From: CAZEYI01 sp964422855
GTDB taxonomy: Bacteria > Patescibacteriota > Gracilibacteria > Absconditabacterales > Absconditicoccaceae
Direction of reading: 5' to 3'
NCBI GenBank assembly: GCA_964422855.1
Contig: CAYRCS010000004.1
Span: 1-40,450 of the forward strand
Length of the DNA: 40,450 nt
A model generated the notes under the pieces. That model was not told the origin of the DNA. It saw only the letters and a list, made by a program, of their open reading frames with translations, and did not search any database. Shown one piece after another: positions 10,491-18,758 of the stretch. Made by a program: the position numbers and the translations under genes. Positions within the stretch are counted from its first letter, which is position 1. Every line of letters starts with the position of its first letter.

Positions 10491-10736
10491 ATGGTTAATA
10501 GAGGTGGTTACAATATTGGTAGAGAAGATAATACTCCTAAGGGACCTGAAGTTCCTTATACGGCAACAGCTTTAGGTGGAGGGAATACTTATAATTCAGC
10601 GTCAAGTGACTCCCCTCATCAAGTTGATAGTATCAAGGTTCATAATGAGAAAGTAATGGAATATGCAAAAGAAATTGCCTGAAGAACATGAAGATCAATA
10701 ACTGAAATTTTGCAAGGAATCGAAACAAATAACTAG
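10491..10736 (+). CDS. Small hypothetical protein
   Basis: An 81-residue protein ending in TAG. The first half is polar and rich in Gly, Asn, Ser and Pro (YNIGREDNTPKGPEVPY) and looks disordered. The second half (about residues 45-80, VHNEKVMEYAKEIAGRTGRS) is helical and charged. Two TGA codons, at the glycines of AGRTGRS, extend it beyond the apparent standard-code end. I do not recognise it. It has its own promoter and is followed directly by a strong terminator, so it is a single-gene transcription unit. No signal peptide or membrane span is visible. Confidence 0.6.
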
Positions 10737-10749
10737 AAGGAGTTAATAC

Positions 10750-10785
10750 AAAAAAGCCCCGCACAGAAACGCGGGGCTTTTTTTG
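10750..10785 (+). terminator. Rho-independent terminator
   Basis: A GC-rich stem (AAAAAAGCCCCGC / GCGGGGCTTTTTTT) with a seven-base loop and a long T tract, just after the small gene. Confidence 0.9.
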
Positions 10786-10802
10786 TTGTTTGAATTTTTT
10801 GC

Positions 10803-10848
10803 TATAATATAAAACGGTTCCGTGGAAACACGAAACCGTTCTAATTTT
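10803..10848 (-). terminator. Stem-loop with GAAA tetraloop, possible terminator
   Basis: Arms AACGGTTCCGTG (10813-10824) and CACGAAACCGTT (829-840 of this kilobase) pair over 12 positions with one mismatch and close on a GAAA (GNRA) tetraloop. It lies downstream of the minus-strand gene ending at 10864. A T tract follows on the plus side, and the minus side has only an A/T-rich run, so direction is uncertain. A TATAAT at 10803-10808 on the plus strand leaves open a short structured transcript. Confidence 0.4.
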
Positions 10849-10863
10849 TTTGCTTGAAGCGGT

Positions 10864-11247
10864 TTAGGCTTCTGCAGTTGCTGCTACGGGTAGCTGTACT
10901 TTCTGGAAGAACTTCTTCAGAATTGCATTTACATCTTTCGTGGAAATGTCCGGATTGGTCACGTCCAATTGATGTTCTACCGTAATTTTTTGTGGTCCTA
11001 CTTCAGTAGTAACTGTTGACCGCATTTTGAAGGCACCTTTTTCATTCACACTGATGACGTTGTCTATCGTCACATCAGGGTTAGTAACATCAGTACCTAC
11101 TTCTGCCTCTACAGCCAAGTAGTGTTTGTAGGTTTTTGAGTCGGTAAACGCTTTGTAAAGCGGTTTTAACTCAATTCGCTTTCTGCCGCCTAAGGCAAAT
11201 GTGGTCTCACTTTTAAGACCACGAACAATCAGGAACTTTTTTTTCAT
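10864..11247 (-). CDS. Orphan protein of 127 residues
   Basis: The predicted protein starts MKKKFLIVRGLKSE and ends PVAATAEA. An 18-residue longer start is possible but its extra residues come from the upstream hairpin region. The protein is mainly beta-strand-like and contains VTNPD twice, at about residues 54 and 97, each followed by a similar DV/DIST segment, hinting at an internal duplication. The last third is helical (DVNAILKKFFQKV). There is no TGA glycine, and arginine uses CGT, CGG and CGA next to AGA, somewhat unlike its neighbours. I do not recognise a family. No signal peptide or membrane span is visible. It stands alone between two hairpins. Confidence 0.6.
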   Translation of the reverse strand: MKKKFLIVRGLKSETTFALGGRKRIELKPLYKAFTDSKTYKHYLAVEAEVGTDVTNPDVTIDNVISVNEKGAFKMRSTVTTEVGPQKITVEHQLDVTNPDISTKDVNAILKKFFQKVQLPVAATAEA

Positions 11248-11282
11248 CGTTTTATTATGTTGGTGAAATGTCAATAGTATGC

Positions 11283-11308
11283 AAAAAAATCCCTCTTTCA
11301 AGGGATTT
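11283..11308 (-). terminator. Terminator of metG
   Basis: AAATCCCT / AGGGATTT inverted repeat with a short loop. On the minus strand it is followed by a run of T, and it lies about 17 bases past the metG stop. Confidence 0.75.
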
Positions 11309-11324
11309 CTAGAGATTTTTCTTA

Positions 11325-12881
11325 TTACTCTACTCTATTATACAAGATACCTGGCGTGAGATTAACGGGAAACTCTGTTATATCGAGTGCTTTTTGGAAC
11401 TGCTCTGGATCGAGTGATATACTAGTTGTAATAGCTGATAATTCTGGATTTCATAGTATTTCTTGGACTCTGGCAAATCACTGAGTTAGTATAGGAGCTG
11501 AAAGGAGAGCTAAATTCTTGATGATATAGAGCAAGAATTGGAGGTCTTCAATACCTTCTTCTTTGGTCGATTCGTCTTTGAGTTTGGTCCATGGAGCATT
11601 GGATTGCATGTATTCGTTGGCTTTCTGGACGACTTGATATCGAGCGTCTAGGTAGCTTTTGAGCTGAGCTTTATCGAGATATTCGGATTGGATATTTTCG
11701 AAATTTTGAAATCGATCTATACTCTTCGCTTCACTCAAAGTGACAGTAGTGATGCCATTTTTGGCAGCGATATTGGTCACTCTACTGACGAGATTTCCTC
11801 GTCCGCCAAGCAATACTCCATTGTATGTATTGACGAATCTTTCATTGGAATAATCGCCATCGGAACCGATAGGGATGTCGTATAAGAGATAGAATACGAG
11901 CGCATCTCTGCCGTACTTTTCGATGACTTCGACTGGGTTGACGACGTTGCCGATAGATTTGCTCATCTTCTGGCCATCGACGGTGAAGAAACCGGTAACG
12001 ATCTCTTTGTTTGGTAGTGGTAAGCCTGCGCTCTCGAGCATTGCAGGTCGATAGACTGCGTGGAAGCGAGATATATCTTTACCTAGTACATGTACTTTTT
12101 CTGTGTCTGCAGCCCAGAAGCCATCGCGTTGGCAGACAGTGACGTAATTTAACAATGCATCATATCGTACGTAGGCCACGCTGTTGGTATCAAATGGTAA
12201 TGCGATACCAAAAGTCTTGCCTTCTCTGGATATAGAAAAGTCCTCTACCCCAGATGTGACGAGCGAAATCACTTCGTTAAATCTATGCTGTGGGATGACA
12301 AAATCTGGATGATTTTTGTAAAAATCTGATAAGAAAGTTTGATATTTGGAGAGTTTGAAAAATCGGTTTTTTTCTTTGATCTGATCTAGGTGTCTGTTGG
12401 GATGATCAGGACATACTTTTTCTCCTGCTGAGATACCTTCGTATTGGCCTGTAGCTTCTATCAAATCCGTAACTTTCTTAAATGCTTCACAACCCACACA
12501 GTAAAGTCAGACATACTCACCTTGATAAATATCTTCTTGTTTGTCATATACTTGCTGCAAGATAGACTGGACAAAAGCCTTGTGATCAGGCTGTGTCGTG
12601 CGGATAAAGTCCGTATAGGAAATATCAAGCGCATCTCGCACTGCCTTGTGTTTGTCTGCAAAAGAATCCAAATATTCTTCGAGTGGGATACCTGCTTCCT
12701 CTGCTTTTTGGACGATCTTCTGTGAATTCTCATCCACTCACGTACTAAACTTTACTTCATATCACAAAAGTCTTTTGAATCTAGCATAAGTATCAGCGAT
12801 GAAGCTACTATATGCATGCCCGATATGTGGGATATCATTGGAATAATAGATCGGCGTGGTGATGAAAAATTTCTGGGTCAT
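11325..12881 (-). CDS. metG: Methionyl-tRNA synthetase
   Basis: A 518-residue class I aminoacyl-tRNA synthetase that charges tRNA-Met. The N-terminus has TPIYYSNDIPHIGHAY with the HIGH motif at about residues 19-22, and the KMSKS loop is DGQKMSKSIGN at about 304-308. A Cys-x2-Cys and a CxxH pair around residues 126-160 suggest the zinc knuckle. TGA encodes invariant glycines, for example in RLLG-YEV and STG-VDENS, so under the standard code the gene would appear broken into four pieces. The start at 12881 gives MTQKFFITTP. The C-terminal anticodon-binding domain is present; no C-terminal tRNA-binding (EMAP) domain follows. Confidence 0.96.
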
Positions 12882-13002
12882 AGTATCATATTAGTTAAAT
12901 TTGTGTGTTTATAAAAATAGGATAGAAGTTTGCAAGGATACTACACTTGCAGCATGTGTCATAAAATGTATATGTAGACAATTTATCTCTATCTAGGTTC
13001 TC

Positions 13003-13314
13003 ATGTACATCATCGTCTCTACGACCATCGATACTAAAGAAGCAGCTTACCAGATAGCCAATCTCCTCGTACACAAACAATTGGCTGCCTGTGTACAGAT
13101 CGAACTCGTCAATAGTGTGTATACCTGGAAAGGCAAAATTCTTGACACTGAAGAATACAGACTCCAGATCAAAACCAGAGACAATCTCTACGATGACGTC
13201 GCAGTACAAATTCGTATGGCACATACCTACGAAACTCCAGAAATTATCGCCACTCAATTGAGTAACATATCAAAAATTTATGGCCCGGGTTTGGGATGTT
13301 TTTTCAAAGAATAA
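13003..13314 (+). CDS. cutA: CutA family divalent-cation tolerance protein
   Basis: A 103-residue protein covering the whole CutA fold. Typical signatures are TTIDTKEAAYQIANLLV, a QLAACVQI strand, VYTWKGKILDTEEYRLQIKT and a YETPEI segment near residue 78, where most CutA proteins have YEVPEI. CutA forms a very stable trimer and is linked to copper tolerance, though its biochemical role is unsettled. No TGA codons are used. It is transcribed away from metG and converges with ahcY across a shared terminator. Confidence 0.93.
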   Translation: MYIIVSTTIDTKEAAYQIANLLVHKQLAACVQIELVNSVYTWKGKILDTEEYRLQIKTRDNLYDDVAVQIRMAHTYETPEIIATQLSNISKIYGPGLGCFFKE

Positions 13315-13346
13315 AAGAAAAACGACCCGGCCGGGTCGTTTTTCTT
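13315..13346. terminator. Bidirectional terminator between cutA and ahcY
   Basis: A perfect 16-base inverted repeat centred at 13330/13331 (AAGAAAAACGACCCGG and its complement). It carries a T run on each strand, so it can end both converging transcripts. Confidence 0.9.
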
Positions 13347-13358
13347 AATAAACATTTT

Positions 13359-14666
13359 CTAGTATCTATAATACTCTGGTTTATATGGTCCACCAACATC
13401 TACTCCGATATAGCTTGCCTGTTCATCATTCAATACCTCTAACTCTACGCCAATTTTTGCAAGGTGGAGTCTGGCAACTTTTTCATCCAAATGCTTCGGA
13501 AGCATGTAGACTTTATTTTCATATTTTTCTGGGTGCATTCGTAATTCGAGTTGTGCCAATACTTGATTGGTAAATGAATTTGACATCACAAATGATGGGT
13601 GCCCGGTCGCACATCCTAGGTTTACCAAACGTCATTCTGCGAGGATGATAATATCTATTCCATTGATAGTATATTTATCTACTTGCGGTTTGATCTCTAT
13701 CTTTGTATTTCCGTAATTGGCATTTAACCACGCCATATCGATCTCCGTATCGAAGTGCCCGATATTACATACGATAGTCTTGTCTTTCATCGCTCTGAAA
13801 TGTTCTTCTCTGACGATGTCTTTGTTTCCTGTGGTGGTGATCACAATATCTGCGACACCCACAACGGTTGATAGTTTTTTGACTTCAAAGCCATCCATCG
13901 CAGCCTGCAATGCACATATAGGATCTATCTCCGTAACAGTCACTATAGAGCCAGCTCATTTGAATGAAGCGGCTGTTCCTTTGCCTACATCACCGTAGCC
14001 ACAGACAACCACTCTCTTACCTGCAAGCATAATATCTGTTGCACGACGCACAGCATCGACTGCACTTTCTTTACATCCGTATTTGTTATCAAACTTGGAT
14101 TTGGTTACTGAGTCATTGATATTGATAGCGGGCAATGTCAGCGTCCCTTTTTGCATCCTCTCGTACAAACGATGCACTCCTGTTGTTGTTTCTTCAGAGA
14201 TACCACGGATATCTGCGATCAGTTCTGGGTGTTTATCGAGTACGAGATTGGTCAGATCTCATCCGTCATCGAGGATCATATTTAATCCTTTGCCATCAGA
14301 AAATGCATGCAATGTCTGATCAATACATCGATCAAATTCTTCTGCATTCATGCCTTTCCACGCAAATACTGGCACACCTGTGGCAGCAATTGCAGCAGCT
14401 GCATGATCTTGGGTAGAAAATATATTACACGAACTCCAAGTCACTTCTGCTCCGAGCGCAGTCAATGTTTCTATCAATACCGCAGTCTGGATAGTCATAT
14501 GCAGACATCCTGCAATTCTCGCTCCAGCCAATGGTTTGCTCGCGCCAAACTCTTCTCTCAATGCCATAAGTCCTGGCATTTCGGCTTCTGCTAATTCTAT
14601 CTCTTTGCGTCATCGCGCAGCAAGGGATATATCTTTTACTTTGTAGTGTCCTTCTTTGTGATCCAT
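13359..14666 (-). CDS. ahcY: S-adenosylhomocysteine hydrolase
   Basis: A 435-residue NAD-dependent enzyme that splits S-adenosylhomocysteine into adenosine and homocysteine. The N-terminus (ISLAARGRKEIELAEAEMPG) and the Rossmann motif VVVCGYGDVGKG (about residues 220-231) are diagnostic, as are GCATGHPSFVMSNSFTNQ and the C-terminal PYKPEYYRY. TGA encodes invariant glycines: ARGRKEIEL, the FKGAG after the NAD motif, and AEGRLVNLG. It is the last gene of a minus-strand operon, 19 bases after the adenosine-kinase-like gene, which fits removal of its product adenosine. The length is at the usual bacterial size. Confidence 0.97.
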
Positions 14667-14685
14667 TAGAATATAACAGGCTAAA

Positions 14686-15630
14686 TTATGCTAAGTTTAT
14701 ACTAATCCCATATGTTTTTTCAAACCTGTCTTGGATATCTTGGATCGATGGCGTATGGTGCATGGTGCCCAATTGTTCTACTGCAAAAGATCCCATAACA
14801 TTACCCAATCTGAGTGCAGTCGTCCAATCTGCTGTGCGAGCAAGTCCTGCTACTAAGCCAGATCTCAAGGCATCGCCTGCACCTGTAGGATCAACTGCAT
14901 TTGCAACGAGACAACCATGAACATGTAGGTCTTGTGTTTTATCACGACAGACTACTCCTTCTTTTCATTTGGTGATAATAATTTTATCAAACACTTGAAC
15001 AAACTCAGCATCACTCCAGTTGGTCATTTTTTTGACGAGTTCGTATTCGTATTCGTTGAGCAATATGACATTGCTATATTTGGCCATCGCAGCGATATCT
15101 GTATCGCTAAATGCTACCAACATCTGCCCTGGATCAAACAATACGGTAGCTCCTGCTGCATGTGCTTCTTGTGCGTGTTTTACCATTGCTTCTTTTTGAT
15201 TTGGAGCGATGATAACTCGATCTCATGCACCCATATTTTTTACCTCTTGTTCTGCAGCATGTGCTAGTGCACCTGGGTAGAAGACTGTAATTTGTTTCCC
15301 ATGCGTATCAGTCATAATATAAGCTGTTGGCGTTCTCAGATTTGCTTTGGTATGGAGATAATCGTATGAAACATATGGTTCCAAATGTGTAGCAATACGA
15401 TAATCATCACCTATGGTGGCGAGCATGACTGTATCATTCTTCAATCACAGCAATCCCAAATTGTAAGCTATGTTATGAGCTGTCCCTCCGTTTTCGAGGA
15501 CGACATCATGTGCGAGAAATCATGCACTCAGATTTTCTAACTGATCGGGCATGATGATATCACTATATTTTTGATCTACGCGGATGAGATGATCATAAGC
15601 GACCGATCCAGAAACGAGAATTTTTGGCAT
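14686..15630 (-). CDS. PfkB-family carbohydrate kinase, probable adenosine kinase
   Basis: A 314-residue ribokinase-family enzyme. The start gives MPKILVSGSVAYDHLIRVD, an ENGGTAHNIAYNLG motif (about residues 50-63) typical of the substrate-binding N-terminal region, and the C-terminal DPTGAGDALRSG (about 252-263) with the catalytic Asp. Specificity for adenosine is inferred from its position between a UPF0489 gene and ahcY: phosphorylating adenosine to AMP would pull the hydrolase reaction forward. Other PfkB substrates (ribose, fructose derivatives) are not excluded by sequence alone. TGA glycines occur at SAGFLAH, LLGLKND and elsewhere. It starts 24 bases after the UPF0489 gene stop. Confidence 0.88.
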
Positions 15631-15654
15631 AATAATTGATCAAATAAATTTTTT

Positions 15655-16362
15655 TTATGTAAGGATTTGATGAATAATTTCTATCGCTTTCTCCTGATCT
15701 ATAAAATACGGCGATGTCGCTATCGTCACCAAACTTGCTCCGCGGAGCAAGTTTTTTGTTTTTTCTATAGTTGCTGGAATATCGCGTAGTGACATCTCTG
15801 GCACTCGAAAATCGATATCAACATCAAGGATATAGGGCCTGTTTGGCTCAAAATCGAGCAATGACTCCTCTGTCCTCAATTGCGTGCACTCAGAGATTAA
15901 TCCGGAGATAATTGCTGGTTTGATGAAATTACCGACATTGCAAATCTCGTTGACGTAGTGAGCAATATAGTCTAAATCTTTTTCTTTGCTTCTATCTATC
16001 AATGATGGCGCTTCTCATAAGTCACTGTGTTGGTCAATGTGGATGACTGGCAATCATTTGATGATGACTCCATCGTGCAATGCTTTGTATCGACAGTAGA
16101 GCGCATGATTATGATTATCCATGATATAGATATTTGTTCACTGGATATGCACAATATTTTGGAGACCGTAAAATAACTTTGCTTGGTTATGTTCAAGTTC
16201 AGCAAATGTAATAGTTTCTCAGATTTGTATATCATCCAATGTACCATCTATCAAGGCAGGCACTGTGATTTCAGCTTTGCCAAAAGCTGCAATTCTTTCG
16301 TCGTAGGCGAAAGTATTGTTTCAATATTTATCTGCGAGAATAGTAGATATTTTATAATACAT
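15655..16362 (-). CDS. UPF0489 family protein, arginase-like fold
   Basis: A 235-residue protein. Two conserved acidic patches typical of the UPF0489 (C5orf22-like) family are visible: IHIDQHSDLG at about residue 110 and YILDVDIDF at about 178, together with MDNHNHALYC near residue 80. These resemble the metal-binding DxHxD and DxDxxD motifs of ureohydrolases. Some family members are peptide arginases that turn arginine into ornithine within peptides; whether this one is such an enzyme is not known. It is the first gene of the operon with the PfkB kinase and ahcY. TGA encodes glycines in at least five places, for example KYGNNTF. The ATG at 16362 gives MYYKISTILADKY. Confidence 0.75.
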
Positions 16363-16378
16363 CTTGTGCTCTCATCTA

Positions 16379-16407
16379 TTGACAAAAATAACTATATATT
16401 TAATATA
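16379..16407 (+). promoter_or_regulatory. Possible promoter for the methyltransferase gene
   Basis: A consensus TTGACA lies at 16379-16384. The -10 is weak: A/T-rich AATATA or TAATAT 16-17 bases downstream. The ATG at 16440 follows about 33 bases later. Confidence 0.35.
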
Positions 16408-16439
16408 TGTCTTATTGTTTATACTGATTCACTGAGAAT

Positions 16440-17153
16440 ATGCACGAGAGAATAGATCCCTATAGAGACAAACACATAATGGATCTTGCAAGAAAAGCTC
16501 ATATAAAACGTTATGATAAAGCTCTGGAATATATAATCCCAGGTGCCAATGTTTTGGATATTTGATGTGGTACTGGTTACTGAAGTTTTCTTCTTGCTCG
16601 TGAAAAAGCTATCGTAACCGGAATTGACATCAGTCCAGAAGCTATACAATACGCCCAAGATCATTATGCTCATGGAAGAGTAAATTACTTTAACAAAAGC
16701 GTAACAGATATACAGGACAATGTGGCATTTGATCTCATCACTTGTTTTGAAGTACTTGAACATATGGATGATCCTGATATGACTATTCAAAAATGTAGGC
16801 AACTAGTACAAAACAATGGGACTCTCATCATATCGGTACCAAATGGCGCAAATGCAGCACAAAACAACGAACATCACAAAAATAATTTTAGAGCACAAGA
16901 CCTCCGTACATTATGTGCCAATAATTGATTTTCTATCCATGAAATGTTGGAACAATATGCTCCCTTATGAGCTATTGCTGACTTGAGAAGACTTATAACA
17001 GGAAAATCTACCAATACAAACACAGAACAAAGTTCTCTAGCAAAATACATAAATCATATACCACTATTTGCTGATATTTTCTCTGAACTACATAATCGTC
17101 GCTACACATTGTGAACAGGTAGAACGCTCTATGCTGTTGCAAAGCCTATATAG
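16440..17153 (+). CDS. Class I SAM-dependent methyltransferase
   Basis: A 237-residue Rossmann-fold methyltransferase. Motif I is NVLDIGCGTGYGSF at about residues 37-50, where two of the glycines are encoded by TGA. Acidic motif II is VTGIDISPEAI, motif III-like is DLITCFEVLEHMDD (about 95-108), and NNGTLIISVPNGAN follows. The EVLEH signature is that of UbiE/UbiG-type and related small-molecule or lipid methyltransferases; the substrate is unknown. It is divergent from the SAH recycling operon, which would consume its by-product. The start is MHERIDPYRDK with no Shine-Dalgarno. It ends at TAG 17151-17153. Confidence 0.88.
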
Positions 17154-17218
17154 TTTTTGTTGTATCTGTAGAGCCATTAGTTAGTATGGCATCATATTGT
17201 TTATATTTCAGACATACC

Positions 17219-17791
17219 ATGCAATTTCAAAACGATATCAATTTTCTCTTCGAGATAGGAACACTCAGAAGAACTGCTAGGACTTGGAATCAATTTTATG
17301 GTAATGACGTAGCCAATGTGGCTGAGCACACCATGAGAGCATGCTGGATAGCTGCGATACTTGCCAAACATGAAGGTGTGGGAAATGTCGGACATATATT
17401 CAAACTTATACTGGTGCATGATATTGGAGAGATTAGATCAGCGGATACGCACTATGTTTCCAAACAATATGTCGATAGACATGAAGACAAGGCAATAGCG
17501 GATACATTTAAAAATGTCACTATTGGGGAAGAGTTTATCAAGCTCTGGCATGAAGCAGAAGGCAGAGAAACTATCGAATCCAAGATCATGAAAGATGCAG
17601 ATACGCTTGATCCAGACTTGGAAATCATGGAAAAAATGTACGAAGGACACAAAATATCTGAGATACGAAAAGAAGATAGACTTAATAGAATAAACGCAAC
17701 GCTCTTTACAGAGACTGCCAAAAAACTCCAAAGAGAAATCTACGAATCCAATCCTCATGAGTGGCATCTGTTGGCGAGCATGAAGAAATAA
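17219..17791 (+). CDS. HD domain hydrolase, YfbR-like 5'-nucleotidase
   Basis: A 190-residue protein with the HD metal-binding pattern: an arginine-rich TLRRTARTW helix, AEHTMRACWIAAILA (first His, about residue 37), LILVHDIGEI (HD pair, about 68-69) and MKDADTLDPDLEIMEK (final Asp). YfbR-type HD proteins dephosphorylate deoxynucleoside monophosphates. The ATG at 17219 (MQFQNDINFLFEIG) aligns with the family start; the frame also has a start at 17186, but the extra 11 residues look untypical. No TGA glycine is used. It lies between the methyltransferase and peptidase genes on the same strand with short gaps. Confidence 0.85.
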   Translation: MQFQNDINFLFEIGTLRRTARTWNQFYGNDVANVAEHTMRACWIAAILAKHEGVGNVGHIFKLILVHDIGEIRSADTHYVSKQYVDRHEDKAIADTFKNVTIGEEFIKLWHEAEGRETIESKIMKDADTLDPDLEIMEKMYEGHKISEIRKEDRLNRINATLFTETAKKLQREIYESNPHEWHLLASMKK

Positions 17792-17811
17792 TTTTATATT
17801 GCGATACATCA

Positions 17812-18435
17812 ATGAAACTATTTCTTTTTGGTGGAGCTGAAGAAGGAGATGCCGCTAAGGAACTAAAGATGATCGAATGAGTTATACAATCACTAGCTCC
17901 CAAACAATTGCTTCATATCCCATTTGCTAGACCCAATGGATCTTCTTGGGCCGAATGGGATGGTGATCGATTTCATAGAAATATCGATATCCCTGATATG
18001 GAATATCTCAATGCAGACCATCCAGAACATATTAGCAAAGCACACAATCCTCTCATATTTATTAGTGGATGAAGCGATCCTATAAATCTTATAGACAAGA
18101 TCATATCCAATCCAGCCTTGCTCAAACTTATACACAATGCCTATGCAATCATTGGAGAATCCGCTGGGGTCAAAGTCTTAGGAACACACTACATCGTCAA
18201 AAACACTGATAACAGCTATACAGCACTACCAAGCTTATGACTTGTCCCACAAACAGTTTTTGAATGACACTATACCCAACGCAATAAACAAGGAGCACTC
18301 GAACGAGCCATGAAGGAAACTCAAGCAATATATGGCATAGGGATAGATTCATGTACTGCGATGGTTTTTGAACTTGCAGAATTTCCAGAAAAATATGAGA
18401 AATTATGAGATGGTGGAATAGTTATTAAAAAATAA
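17812..18435 (+). CDS. Peptidase S51 family protein
   Basis: A 207-residue protein with the S51 (dipeptidase E/cyanophycinase) plan: MKLFLFGGAEEGDA at the N-terminus, IFISGG-SDPINL (about residues 83-94), then the nucleophile motif IGESAGVKVLG (about 115-125) and GHYTQRNKQGA near the C-terminus. Family members hydrolyse Asp-X dipeptides or cyanophycin-type peptides. TGA is used for glycine at least six times, including the glycine of SGG-SDP. The start follows the HD gene by 20 bases. The stop (TAA 18433-18435) touches the stop of the converging S4 gene. Confidence 0.82.
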
Positions 18436-18648
18436 CTATCCTATCGTAATACTATGTGTCGCTGTCGTGACGACATCTCCTTTTCTCAGCTTCGCACGTT
18501 TGCGTAGTTCGAGAACTCCGTTGACTTGGACTAATTGCTCGTCAACCATCGTCTTTGCCTCTCCTCCGCTATCAGCGATACCGATTGCTTTGAGGAGTTT
18601 GATGAGTTCTATATACTCGCCTTTGATGGGGAATGTAGTGGTTTCCAT
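18436..18648 (-). CDS. S4-domain RNA-binding protein (YbcJ/RlbA-like)
   Basis: A 70-residue protein consisting of one S4 RNA-binding domain: YIELIKLLKAIGIADSGGEAKTM, then a DEQLVQVNGVLELRKRAKLRKGDVV stretch, both quoted loosely. Free-standing S4 proteins of this size bind ribosomal or structured RNA. No TGA codon is used. It lies downstream of fusA on the same strand but a terminator separates them. Its stop abuts the stop of the S51 gene on the other strand with no spacer. Confidence 0.88.
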   Translation of the reverse strand: METTTFPIKGEYIELIKLLKAIGIADSGGEAKTMVDEQLVQVNGVLELRKRAKLRKGDVVTTATHSITIG

Positions 18649-18709
18649 ATGAGATATATGAAATAAATACTAGACCAAATATACGATTACATTCCTTTTT
18701 TACTATCAG

Positions 18710-18736
18710 AAAAGCCCTCCATCGGAGGGCTTTTTT
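18710..18736. terminator. Terminator of fusA
   Basis: AAAAGCCCTCC / GGAGGGCTTTT with a three-base loop. It lies 23 bases beyond the fusA stop on the minus strand, with T runs on both sides. An almost identical stem recurs at 37269-37294. Confidence 0.85.
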
Positions 18737-18758
18737 GTATTCAAATATCTATTGTTAA

